DNA from: Nocardia donostiensis
Lineage (GTDB): Bacteria > Actinomycetota > Actinomycetes > Mycobacteriales > Mycobacteriaceae
Direction: 5' to 3'
Assembly: GCF_002081715.1 (NCBI RefSeq)
Contig: NZ_MUKP01000044.1
Location: forward strand, 1 to 38,126
Length of the DNA: 38,126 bases
Shown in pieces: positions 16,137 to 24,234 of this stretch. Numbering within the stretch: the first letter of the stretch is position 1; every line of letters starts with the position of its first letter. The notes under the pieces are model-generated. The model saw only the letters and a program-made list of their open reading frames with translations. It did not search any database and had not been told where the DNA came from. Made by a program: the position numbers and the translations under genes.

Positions 16137-17518
16137 TGAGCACGGAAGGTGTAACCATGACCGAGGCGACCTATGCCGCCAAGTACGGCCGATGGGGGGC
16201 CGATCGCCCGATCGGGGTTGCGGTTCTCGGCATGGGCAATGTCGGCAGCGAAGTGGTGCGTATCCTGCGGGAACACGCCGACGACCTGCGCGCCAGGGTC
16301 GGCGCGCCGGTGGTGTTGCGTGGGGTGGCGGTACGCGATACCACCAATCGCGGTATTCCCGGCGAACTGCTCACCACCGATGCCGATGCCCTGGTAGCCC
16401 GCGACGACGTCGATATCGTTGTCGAGGTCATCGGCGGTATCGACCCGCCGCGCCGGCTCATCCTGGCCGCGCTCAACGCCGGGAAGTCGGTGATCACCGC
16501 GAACAAGGCGCTGCTGGCCGATTACACCGGAGAACTGGCCGCTGCGGCCGAGCGCAGTCGCGCCGACCTGTACTTCGAGGCCGCCGTCGCGGGCGCCATC
16601 CCCGTGGTGCGCCCGCTGATCCAGTCGCTGGCCGGTGACCGGGTCAATCGGGTGGTCGGCATCGTCAACGGCACCACCAACTACATCCTGTCCGCGATGG
16701 ACGAAACCGGCGCCGACTACGCGGACGCGCTGGCCGATGCCACCCGGCTCGGGTACGCCGAGGCCGACCCCACCGCCGATGTCCAAGGCTTCGACGCGGC
16801 GGCCAAGGCGGCGATCCTGGCGTCGCTGGCGTTCCACACCCGGGTCACCGCTGCCGACGTGTACCGCGAGGGCATCACCCGGATCACCGCCGAGGATCTG
16901 GAAACCGCGACCGCGCTGGATTGCACCGTCAAACTGCTCGCCATCTGCGAGCGGGTCGGCTCGGGACCGGGTGAGCCCGATCCCGCTGAGGGCGGCAAGG
17001 AACGCGTCTCGGTGCGCGTCTACCCGGCGCTGATTCCGCGCAAGCATCCGCTGGCCACCGTCAGCGGTGCGTTCAATGCGGTTGTCGTCGAAGCCGATAA
17101 TGCGGGCAGGCTCATGTTCTACGGGCAGGGCGCGGGCGGCGCCCCGACCGCTTCGGCGGTGCTCGGCGATCTGGTGATGGCGGCACGTAACAAGTTCTAC
17201 GGTGGCCGCGCACCCGGCGAATCGGTTTATGCTGAGCTACCGATTGCGCCGATCGGCGATACGCCCACCCGCTATCACGTGAACCTGCAGGTCGCCGACA
17301 AACCAGGTGTGCTGCAGGCGGTGGCGGGCGAATTCGCCGAACACGGGGTGAGTATCTCGACCGTCCGTCAGGAAGAGCACGGTGGCCGAGCCCGCCTCGT
17401 CGTCGTCACGCACCATGCGATGGAATCGGCGCTCGCGGACACCGTGTCCGCGCTGGCGGAAATGGCGTCCGTCACCTCTGTGACCAGCGTTCTGAGATTG
17501 GAAGGCACCGAAGAATGA
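16136..17518 (+). CDS. hom: Homoserine dehydrogenase with ACT domain
   Basis: The 460-residue monofunctional enzyme reduces aspartate semialdehyde to homoserine. It has an N-terminal nucleotide-binding motif VAVLGMGNVGSEV, the catalytic core with AAVAGAIPVVRPLIQSLAG and IVNGTTNYIL, and a C-terminal ACT domain (about 380-455, YHVNLQVADKPGVLQAVAGE). The ACT domain is expected to give threonine feedback control, as known for the corynebacterial enzyme. Start ATG 16136 has GGAGG five bases upstream and overlaps the lysA stop. An in-frame ATG at 16157 also has a GGAAGGT site and would remove seven residues. The stop overlaps thrC by four bases. Confidence 0.96.
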   Translation: MSTEGVTMTEATYAAKYGRWGADRPIGVAVLGMGNVGSEVVRILREHADDLRARVGAPVVLRGVAVRDTTNRGIPGELLTTDADALVARDDVDIVVEVIGGIDPPRRLILAALNAGKSVITANKALLADYTGELAAAAERSRADLYFEAAVAGAIPVVRPLIQSLAGDRVNRVVGIVNGTTNYILSAMDETGADYADALADATRLGYAEADPTADVQGFDAAAKAAILASLAFHTRVTAADVYREGITRITAEDLETATALDCTVKLLAICERVGSGPGEPDPAEGGKERVSVRVYPALIPRKHPLATVSGAFNAVVVEADNAGRLMFYGQGAGGAPTASAVLGDLVMAARNKFYGGRAPGESVYAELPIAPIGDTPTRYHVNLQVADKPGVLQAVAGEFAEHGVSISTVRQEEHGGRARLVVVTHHAMESALADTVSALAEMASVTSVTSVLRLEGTEE

Positions 17519-18609
17519 GTACGACAGGCGTCTCGCCGCAGGTGGGCACGCACTCCAGGTGGCCGGGACTGATCACGGCCTACCGTGACCGGCTTGCCGT
17601 CGGCGCCGAATGGGAGCCGGTCACTCTCTTCGAGGGCGGCACCCCGCTGGTCCCCGCACCGCATCTGTCCGAGCTGACCGGTTGCGAGGTATATCTGAAG
17701 GTCGAGGGGCTCAACCCGACCGGTTCGTTCAAGGACCGGGGGATGACCATGGCCATCACCGACGCCAAATATCGCGGTCAGAAAGCCGTGCTGTGCGCCT
17801 CCACCGGCAACACCTCCGCATCCGCGGCTGCTTACGCCACCCGCGCCGGTATGAGCTGCGCGGTGCTGATTCCGCAGGGCAAGATCGCGATGGGCAAACT
17901 GGCTCAGGCGGTGATGCTCGGCGCGAAGATCATCCAGGTTGAGGGCAATTTCGACGATTGTCTCGAGCTGGCCCGCAAAGTCACCTCAGAATTCCCCGAG
18001 ATCGGCCTGGTCAACTCGGTGAACCCGGCCCGGATCGAAGGTCAGAAAACCGCGGCTTTCGAGATCTGCGATGTGCTGGGCCGCGCGCCCGACGTCCATG
18101 CGCTGCCGGTCGGCAACGCGGGCAATATCACCGCTTATTGGCGCGGTTACCGCGAATACCACGCCGACGGCGTCACCGGTTCGCTGCCGCGCATGCTCGG
18201 CGTGCAGGCAGCGGGTGCGGCGCCGCTGGTCAACGGCGCCCCCGTCAAGGACCCGGAAACCATCGCCACCGCCATCCGGATCGGCGCTCCCGCCTCCTGG
18301 AACAGCGCGGTCGAGGCCAAGGAACAGTCCGGCGGCGCCTTCCGCGCGGCGACCGATGAGGAGATCCTGCAGGCCTACCGTCTGGTCGCGGGGACCGAGG
18401 GCGTGTTCGTTGAGCCCGCGTCCGCGGCGAGTGTGGCCGGGCTGCTCGCCGCTCGCGCCGAGGGCTGGCTGGATCCGGGTCTGACCGTGGTGTGCACCGT
18501 GACCGGTAACGGGCTCAAGGACCCGGATACAGCGCTGCTGGGTATGCCGCAGGTACAGCCTCTTCCGGTCGACCCGGTCGCGGTCGCCGCCGAACTGGAG
18601 CTGGCCTGA
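17515..18609 (+). CDS. thrC: Threonine synthase
   Basis: The 364-residue PLP enzyme (fold type II) converts phosphohomoserine to threonine. The PLP lysine is Lys73 in NPTGSFKDRGM. STGNTSASAAAYA binds the substrate phosphate side and VGNAGNITAYW is the phosphate loop. The length matches the short class of threonine synthases found in actinobacteria. ATG 17515 overlaps the hom stop (ATGA), and its own stop is one base from the thrB TTG, so hom-thrC-thrB form one translationally linked unit. Confidence 0.96.
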   Translation: MSTTGVSPQVGTHSRWPGLITAYRDRLAVGAEWEPVTLFEGGTPLVPAPHLSELTGCEVYLKVEGLNPTGSFKDRGMTMAITDAKYRGQKAVLCASTGNTSASAAAYATRAGMSCAVLIPQGKIAMGKLAQAVMLGAKIIQVEGNFDDCLELARKVTSEFPEIGLVNSVNPARIEGQKTAAFEICDVLGRAPDVHALPVGNAGNITAYWRGYREYHADGVTGSLPRMLGVQAAGAAPLVNGAPVKDPETIATAIRIGAPASWNSAVEAKEQSGGAFRAATDEEILQAYRLVAGTEGVFVEPASAASVAGLLAARAEGWLDPGLTVVCTVTGNGLKDPDTALLGMPQVQPLPVDPVAVAAELELA

Positions 18610-18610
18610 A

Positions 18611-19663
18611 TTGACGTCGCGCGACAGCCGGCTCATGTCCCGGACACTGCCCGCCGGTCTCACTGTGACCGCGCGGGTGCCCGCGTCCAGTGCCAACCTG
18701 GGCCCCGGGTTCGATTCACTCGGCATGGCATTGGGGATCTACGACGAGATCGAGGTGCGCAGTACCGATTCCGGTCTGACCATCCGGGTGGAGGGTGAGG
18801 GCGCCGACGATGTGCCCTGGGGGCCTTCACATCTGGTGGTGCGTGCCATCGAACGGGGGCTGGAGTCGGCCGGTGTCTGGGCCGACGGCCTGGATGTGGT
18901 GTGCCGCAACGTCATTCCGCATTCACGCGGTCTCGGATCTTCGGCGGCCGCGGTGGTCGGCGGGCTGGCGGCGGGCTGTGCGCTCGCGGCGAAACTGGAT
19001 CCCGATCTGAGCGCGGGCGCCGATCGGCTGGTGCAGCTGGCATCGGAGTTCGAAGGCCATCCCGATAACGCGGCGGCCAGTGTGCTCGGCGGCGTCGTGG
19101 TGTCGTGGACCGAAACCGATCGACCCGCCGACCTGGGGGTCGACAGTGATGTGGTCGCCCTCGAAGCGCTCACCGCCGGGAGTGTCGTTCCTGGTGACGC
19201 GGTTTCTGGCGGGACCATCGCCGAACATCCCGACCGCAGGTACCGGGCCGTGCGGTTGGCTGCGCATCCGGCCCTGCACCCGGTGGTGCTGATTCCCGAT
19301 GAACGCTCCTCCACTGCGCACACCAGGGGTTTGTTGCCCGAGACCGTGCCGCATGGGGACGCGGCGTTCAATGTCAGCCGCGCCGCACTCGCGGTGGTGG
19401 CGCTCACCCAGCGCCCCGACCTGCTGATGCCTGCGACCGCCGACCGGTTGCATCAGGCTCAGCGTGCCCCCGCATTACCGCTGACCACGGCGTGGATCAC
19501 GCGGCTGCGTGCGGCCGGTATCGCGGCAACGGTGTCGGGGGCAGGTCCCACCGTGCTCGCCCTCGGTACGGAGGAATTTCCGTCTCAACTTCGTGAACTT
19601 GCGGCCGCGGACGGATTGCGCGTGATCGAGCCGGGGCTGGCCGAAGGCGTGCGGGTCGGCTGA
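18611..19663 (+). CDS. thrB: Homoserine kinase
   Basis: This GHMP kinase phosphorylates homoserine for ThrC. The ATP-binding glycine motif is PHSRGLGSSAAAVVGGLAAG, the N-terminal signature is VPASSANLGPGFDSLG, and the C-terminal GHMP motif is ATVSGAGPTVLALG. With TTG 18611 the product has 350 residues, somewhat longer than is usual. ATG 18635 would give 342 (MSRTLPAG) but has no ribosome site. TTG 18611 starts one base after the thrC stop, which favours termination-reinitiation. It is the last gene of the aspartate-pathway run. Confidence 0.94.
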   Translation: MTSRDSRLMSRTLPAGLTVTARVPASSANLGPGFDSLGMALGIYDEIEVRSTDSGLTIRVEGEGADDVPWGPSHLVVRAIERGLESAGVWADGLDVVCRNVIPHSRGLGSSAAAVVGGLAAGCALAAKLDPDLSAGADRLVQLASEFEGHPDNAAASVLGGVVVSWTETDRPADLGVDSDVVALEALTAGSVVPGDAVSGGTIAEHPDRRYRAVRLAAHPALHPVVLIPDERSSTAHTRGLLPETVPHGDAAFNVSRAALAVVALTQRPDLLMPATADRLHQAQRAPALPLTTAWITRLRAAGIAATVSGAGPTVLALGTEEFPSQLRELAAADGLRVIEPGLAEGVRVG

Positions 19664-19677
19664 CCGGCGAGTCCACC

Positions 19678-19707
19678 TTGCCGAGGTCGACAGTTGCCCG
19701 CTATCCT
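19678..19707 (+). promoter_or_regulatory. Promoter of rho
   Basis: TTGCCG (19678-19683) and TATCCT (19702-19707) are separated by 18 bases, just after the thrB stop. The transcript would carry a leader of about 260 bases. Confidence 0.5.
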
Positions 19708-19713
19708 GGGCAA

Positions 19714-19975
19714 GTCCGTACATCGCGCGCATCAGACGCCGGTGCTTCATCAGGGCAATCGCTCCAGCAGGCTCCAGGCTCGAGCCTCCAGGCCATGGGG
19801 GTGTTGCGTAGCTGCGCAACTGGAATGATCTCTCCCACCATTCATCATCGGTGGCGAAGCCTCCGGCCCGGCGGAGCAGGCGATACGGCTACATATCCGA
19901 GCCCGGCGCATGATCCGGACTACGGAACGAACCCTCGACATAGCAGACGGCCTTCGAGGGAAGGAAAGGATCTCC
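19714..19975 (+). promoter_or_regulatory. Long 5' leader of rho
   Basis: No gene is convincing in this stretch. It holds a hairpin, GTTGCG (19803-19808) with CGCAAC (19815-19820), and a GGCTCGAGCC palindrome near 19778. Rho genes are often autoregulated through their leaders, so this may be regulatory; that is inference. Confidence 0.35.
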
Positions 19976-22021
19976 GTGACAGATACGGACCTGCTCGCGA
20001 CACCCGGGGTGGATTCCAAAACCCAGCCTTCGGGCGGCCGCGAAAGTGACTCCGGACAGATTTCGAAAATGAGCGAACACACCGACGTCGCACGATCGGG
20101 GCTGACTGGAATGTTGTTGCCGCAGTTGCGCGCACTGGCCGGGGAGCTCGGAATCCGAGGCACCTCCGGTATGCGCAAAGGCGATCTGATCGCCGCCATC
20201 AAGGAGAATCAGGCCGGTGGCTCGGCTCCTGCGGAAAAGCCGGCTCGTGCGGCCAGAACCGCCAAGGCCGCTGCCAAGGCGCCCGCGGAGGCTCCCGCCG
20301 CCCGCGTCGAGCAGCCTGCGCCCGAGACCGCCCCCGCCGACCGCAAACCCGCCGAGCAGGCGGAAAAAGCGGCCACCGAAGGCAAGGCCGCCGAGAACAC
20401 GGCGACCGAAGGCAAGGAAACCGCTCCCAAGCAGTCCCGCGGGCGGGAAGCCCACGCCGATGCCGGCGCCAAGGGTGACGGCATGCCTGACGGTGCGCCT
20501 GCCAAGCAGCAGGGTGATACGGCCGAGGAGACCGGGCGGGAATCCGGTCAGCGCGGTCGCGGCAGGCAGCGGCGCGGCCGGGATCAGTCCCGTAGCGCCG
20601 AGGCCCAGTCCCGCAACGAGGCTCAGTCCCGCACTGCCGAGGCGTCGCAGGGCGATACCCGCGTCGACGAGGCCAAACAGGACACCGAGCAGGGCGAGCG
20701 CCGCCGCGACCGTACTCAGACCGGTCAGCCCGAGCAGCGCAACGGGCGTGATGGTCGCGACGGTCGCGACGACGAGGAAGGCGGTCGCGGCAGGCGCGGA
20801 CGCCGCTTCCGGGAACGTCGCCGGGGCCGTGACCGCGACGGCGGTGAGGCGCGGGAACTGGAAATCCGCGAAGACGACGTGCTGCAGCCGGTCGCGGGCA
20901 TCCTCGACGTGCTGGACAACTACGCCTTCGTGCGTACCTCCGGCTACCTGGCCGGTCCGAACGACGTTTACGTCTCGATGAACCTGGTGCGTAAGAACGG
21001 CCTGCGTCGCGGTGACGCGATCACCGGTGCGGTGCGCGCGCCCCGGGACGGCGAGCAGTCCAATCAGCGGCAGAAGTTCGATCCGCTGGTGCGTCTGGAC
21101 ACCGTCAACGGCAGCGATGTCGACTCGGCCAAACGCCGCCCCGACTTCAACAAGCTGACCCCGCTGTATCCGAACCAGCGGCTGCGTCTGGAAACCCAGC
21201 AGAACAAGCTGACCACCCGGGTCATCGACCTGATCATGCCGATCGGCAAAGGTCAGCGCGCGTTGATCGTGTCACCGCCCAAGGCAGGCAAGACCACGAT
21301 CATGCAGGACATCGCCAACGCGATCGCGATCAACAACCCCGAGTGCTACCTGATGGTGGTGTTGGTCGACGAACGTCCCGAAGAGGTCACCGATATGCAG
21401 CGTTCGGTGAAGGGTGAGGTCATCGCCTCGACCTTCGACCGGCCGCCGTCGGACCACACCTCGGTCGCCGAACTGGCCATCGAACGGGCCAAGCGCCTGG
21501 TCGAAATGGGCAAGGACGTGGTTGTGCTGCTCGACTCCATCACCCGGCTCGGCCGCGCCTACAACAACTCCTCGCCCGCATCGGGCCGCATCCTGTCCGG
21601 TGGTGTGGACTCGACCGCCCTGTATCCGCCCAAACGGTTCCTCGGTGCGGCCCGCAATATCGAGAACGGCGGCTCGCTGACGATCATCGCCACCGCGATG
21701 GTGGAAACCGGCTCCACCGGTGACACGGTGATCTTCGAGGAGTTCAAGGGCACCGGCAACGCCGAGCTCAAGCTGGACCGCAAGATCGCGGAACGGCGGG
21801 TGTTCCCCGCTGTGGACGTCAACCCGTCCGGTACCCGCAAAGATGAGCTGCTGCTGAGCCCTGACGAGGCCGCGGTACTGCACAAACTGCGCCGGGTGCT
21901 GTCCGGGCTGGACTCGCATCAGGCGATCGATCTGCTGATCGATCGGTTGAAGAAGAGTAAGAACAATCTCGAGTTCCTGGTCCAGGTTTCCAAGAACGCG
22001 CCGGGCGCGATCGACGAATAG
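19976..22021 (+). CDS. rho: Transcription termination factor Rho, long N-terminal form
   Basis: The 681-residue hexameric RNA helicase ends transcripts. A Rho_N SAP-like domain (43-79, LTGMLLPQLRALAGELGIRG) is followed by about 210 disordered residues. These are first Ala/Lys/Glu-rich, then Arg/Gly/Asp/Gln-rich, ending near 293. The RNA-binding cold-shock fold follows (ELEIREDDVLQPVAGILDV). The ATPase has Walker A PPKAGKT (434-440), Walker B VVVLLDSITRLGRAYN, and the Q/R loops and C-terminus of the family. GTG 19976 follows AAGGA by five bases; the frame is open to 19910 but without a site. E. coli Rho is about 420 residues and M. tuberculosis Rho about 600, so this N-terminus is unusually long. 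Confidence 0.96.
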   Translation: MTDTDLLATPGVDSKTQPSGGRESDSGQISKMSEHTDVARSGLTGMLLPQLRALAGELGIRGTSGMRKGDLIAAIKENQAGGSAPAEKPARAARTAKAAAKAPAEAPAARVEQPAPETAPADRKPAEQAEKAATEGKAAENTATEGKETAPKQSRGREAHADAGAKGDGMPDGAPAKQQGDTAEETGRESGQRGRGRQRRGRDQSRSAEAQSRNEAQSRTAEASQGDTRVDEAKQDTEQGERRRDRTQTGQPEQRNGRDGRDGRDDEEGGRGRRGRRFRERRRGRDRDGGEARELEIREDDVLQPVAGILDVLDNYAFVRTSGYLAGPNDVYVSMNLVRKNGLRRGDAITGAVRAPRDGEQSNQRQKFDPLVRLDTVNGSDVDSAKRRPDFNKLTPLYPNQRLRLETQQNKLTTRVIDLIMPIGKGQRALIVSPPKAGKTTIMQDIANAIAINNPECYLMVVLVDERPEEVTDMQRSVKGEVIASTFDRPPSDHTSVAELAIERAKRLVEMGKDVVVLLDSITRLGRAYNNSSPASGRILSGGVDSTALYPPKRFLGAARNIENGGSLTIIATAMVETGSTGDTVIFEEFKGTGNAELKLDRKIAERRVFPAVDVNPSGTRKDELLLSPDEAAVLHKLRRVLSGLDSHQAIDLLIDRLKKSKNNLEFLVQVSKNAPGAIDE

Positions 22022-22416
22022 CCCACCAGGCAAGCCACCGCGGCTACAGCCGCGTCGAGGACCCCGGTCATCCGGGGTCCTCGCGCGTTTGCGGGGTGTG
22101 GCGCGGGTGCGAAGAACACGGCGCCGATACCTGCTGCGCCTGCGATCATCGCGGCCAGAATCAACGCCGTCGCACCAGAACCTCTTATGTCCCAATCTTT
22201 TTCATTGATGATGCTGGTCTGCGCGGTAGGAACAGGGGATCCGGCCGGGATGGTCGCGGGACGGGCATCAGCGCGCTGCGGGGATGCCGCCGGTGCCGGA
22301 GATACCGCGGTCGTGGTTCTCTCGTTCCCCGGGGCGACGAACCACCCCGCTACAGCGGCGAGGGCCAAAGCGATGAGCACCGCTAGGGCAAACCGGCAAT
22401 GCGCATGGCTGTTCAA
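21919..22416 (-). CDS. Small membrane protein, unknown, antisense to the rho 3' end
   Basis: The 165-residue product has an N-terminal hydrophobic segment (about 9-29, ALAVLIALALAAVAGWFVAPG), a Pro/Ala/Thr-rich stretch, a second span (about 80-105, ATALILAAMIAGAAGIGAVFF), and a third weak hydrophobic region. Start TTG 22416 is decided by GGAGGGAG six bases upstream, one of the strongest ribosome sites here. The frame runs through the rho terminator and ends 103 bases inside rho on the opposite strand. The C-terminal 50 residues are therefore constrained by another gene and may not be meaningful. I recognise no family. The signal and the ribosome site make the gene credible, but the true end is uncertain. 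Confidence 0.55.
   Translation of the reverse strand: MNSHAHCRFALAVLIALALAAVAGWFVAPGNERTTTAVSPAPAASPQRADARPATIPAGSPVPTAQTSIINEKDWDIRGSGATALILAAMIAGAAGIGAVFFAPAPHPANARGPRMTGVLDAAVAAVACLVGYSSIAPGAFLETWTRNSRLFLLFFNRSISRSIA
22057..22082. terminator. Terminator hairpin of rho
   Basis: GAGGACCCCGG (22057-22067) pairs perfectly with CCGGGGTCCTC (22072-22082) around TCAT. A second stem, CGCGGCT/AGCCGCG (22039-22054), precedes it. GCGCGTTT follows on the plus strand. It lies inside the antisense gene. Confidence 0.75.
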
Positions 22417-22748
22417 CGGAATCTCCCTCCTGTGCCACGCCGAGGTGCGTCCGGATCAAAGCCTAGGAACGGTGCTGTTCGCATTCCTGCGTAGCCGACT
22501 ACCCGATTCGAGGGTTTCATGAGTCGAGCCCCCTCGCTGCCCCCTATTTCCTGGGGCGATAGCAACAGGGGATCATCGTGCCGGGAATACGAGCCCGACC
22601 CGGCCCGTTGCATAAATCGCACGCGTCTCTGGCATACTTGACCGCCGTGCGTCTGCGATATGCGCAGACAATCCCGCCTAGTCGGTTCCGGTTCACGCTC
22701 GACACGCAACGCGCGAGCGACCCGGCGACCAATATCGAGAGGACACCC
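22417..22748. other. Divergent gap between the small membrane protein gene and rpmE
   Basis: This 332-base stretch holds the ribosome site of the leftward TTG gene at its left edge and the rpmE promoter and leader at its right. A short GCCCC/GGGGC stem lies at about 22540-22557. I see no further gene or RNA. Confidence 0.5.
22608..22638 (+). promoter_or_regulatory. Promoter of rpmE
   Basis: TTGCAT (22608-22613) and CATACT (22633-22638) lie 19 bases apart, giving a leader of about 105 bases. No zinc-repressor palindrome is evident. Confidence 0.5.
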
Positions 22749-22976
22749 ATGAAGGCAGGAATCCACCCCACCTACGTCGACACCACCGTCGTCTGCGGTT
22801 GCGGCAATACCTTCCAAACCCGCTCCACCAAGGAATCCGGGCATATCACCGTGGAAGTGTGCTCGCAGTGCCACCCGTTCTACACGGGCAAGCAGAAGAT
22901 CCTCGACACCGGAGGCCGCGTGGCCCGCTTCGAGGCCCGCTACGGCAAGCGCGCCAAGAAAGCCGACGCCAAGTAG
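22749..22976 (+). CDS. rpmE: 50S ribosomal protein L31, zinc-binding form
   Basis: The 75-residue product is the C+ type of L31, with Cys16, Cys18, Cys38 and Cys41 in VCGCGN and VCSQCHPFYTGKQ. It bridges the ribosomal subunits. Zinc-replete cells use this form, and many actinobacteria carry a Cys-free copy elsewhere for zinc starvation. GAGAGGA five bases before ATG 22749 sets the start, and the C-terminus is Lys-rich as usual. It is monocistronic: its own promoter lies upstream and a strong intrinsic terminator begins ten bases after the stop. Confidence 0.98.
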   Translation: MKAGIHPTYVDTTVVCGCGNTFQTRSTKESGHITVEVCSQCHPFYTGKQKILDTGGRVARFEARYGKRAKKADAK

Positions 22977-22985
22977 TTTCATCCA

Positions 22986-23024
22986 CACAACCCGGCCTGC
23001 CACGCAGGCCGGGTTGTGTTTTTT
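22986..23024 (+). terminator. Intrinsic terminator of rpmE
   Basis: A perfect 14-base stem (22986-22999 with 23005-23018) encloses CCACG and is followed by six T. This is the only textbook terminator in the window. Confidence 0.95.
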
Positions 23025-23058
23025 AATGCCGCGGGGCGGGATGGCCGACGTTTTTACG

Positions 23059-23106
23059 GCTGTGTCTGTCTGTGGCTGGCTGTAGCCGACTGTGGCTGTC
23101 CGTGGA
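23059..23106 (+). repeat. CTGT/GGCTGT-rich simple-sequence tract
   Basis: The stretch consists of degenerate, interrupted copies of CTGT and GGCTGT, 49 bases before prfA. It is skewed to T and G and could be prone to slippage. Confidence 0.7.
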
Positions 23107-23154
23107 AGCTGCAAATAGCATGTGAAATCAGTTGCCGAGTAGGAGTCCGAACCC

Positions 23155-24234
23155 ATGGCCGAGAGAGCCGCCCCATCCGCGATCGATGATGTGCTGGCCG
23201 AATACGCCGGGCTGGAGACACAGCTTGCCGACCCTGCGCTGCACAATGACGCGAGCGTGGCGCGGCGGGTGGGGAAGCGGTTCGCCGAATTGGCCCCGGT
23301 GATGAGCACCTACAAGAAGCTGTCGGCTGCCCGTGACGATCTGGCCGCCGCGCGGGAACTGGCCGCCGACGACGCCGCGTTCGCCGCCGAGGTTCCGGGG
23401 TTGGAGGAGCAGGTCGGCGAGCTGGAGCAGGCGCTGACGGATCTGCTGGCACCGCGCGACCCGCACGACGGCGACGATGTGGTGCTGGAGGTGAAATCCG
23501 GCGAAGGTGGGGAGGAGTCGGCGCTGTTCGCCGCGGACCTGGCCCGGATGTACCTGCGGTATGCCGAGCGTCGCGGCTGGAAAGTCGAAATACTTGGTGC
23601 TACCTACTCCGACCTGGGGGGATACAAGGAAGCGACGCTCTCGATCAAAAGCAGGGACGCCGCGCGCGACGGTGTCTGGTCGCGATTGAAGTTCGAGGGC
23701 GGTGTGCACCGGGTGCAGCGGGTGCCGGTGACCGAATCGCAGGGCCGGGTGCACACCTCGGCGGCGGGGGTACTGATCTATCCGGAACCCGACGAAGTGG
23801 AGCAGGTGCAGATCGACGAAAGCGATCTGCGTATCGACGTTTACCGGTCCTCCGGTAAGGGCGGCCAGGGCGTCAACACCACCGACTCGGCGGTTCGCCT
23901 CACTCATCTGCCCTCCGGCATCGTGGTGACCTGCCAGAACGAGCGCTCCCAGCTGCAGAACAAGGCACGTGCCCTGCAGGTGCTCGCGGCCCGGCTGCAA
24001 GCTCTGGCCGAAGAACAGGCCGAGCAGGAAGCCGCGGCCGGACGCGCGGACCAGATCCGCACGGTGGACCGTTCCGAACGCATCCGCACCTATAACTTCC
24101 CGGAGAACCGGATCGCCGACCATCGCATCGGGTTCAAGGCGCACAACCTCGATGCGGTACTCGACGGCGAGATGGACGCCTTGCTCGATGCCCTCGGCAA
24201 GGCCGACCGCGACGCCCGCATGACGGCCGAATGA
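23155..24234 (+). CDS. prfA: Peptide chain release factor 1
   Basis: The 359-residue factor recognises UAA and UAG. The codon-reading tripeptide is PVT in HRVQRVPVTESQGRVH (PxT class, so RF1 and not the SPF of RF2). The catalytic GGQ is at 236-238 in SSGKGGQGVNTTDSAVR. The N-terminal coiled domain is complete. Start ATG 23155 has TAGGAG nine bases upstream. The stop overlaps prmC by four bases, so the factor and the enzyme that methylates its GGQ glutamine are made together. There are no frameshift elements; those belong to prfB. Confidence 0.97.
   Translation: MAERAAPSAIDDVLAEYAGLETQLADPALHNDASVARRVGKRFAELAPVMSTYKKLSAARDDLAAARELAADDAAFAAEVPGLEEQVGELEQALTDLLAPRDPHDGDDVVLEVKSGEGGEESALFAADLARMYLRYAERRGWKVEILGATYSDLGGYKEATLSIKSRDAARDGVWSRLKFEGGVHRVQRVPVTESQGRVHTSAAGVLIYPEPDEVEQVQIDESDLRIDVYRSSGKGGQGVNTTDSAVRLTHLPSGIVVTCQNERSQLQNKARALQVLAARLQALAEEQAEQEAAAGRADQIRTVDRSERIRTYNFPENRIADHRIGFKAHNLDAVLDGEMDALLDALGKADRDARMTAE

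Noticed and set aside
23059..23106. Leader peptide or RNA gene before prfA
   Set aside because: The stretch is a simple-sequence tract with no stable fold and no start with a ribosome site.
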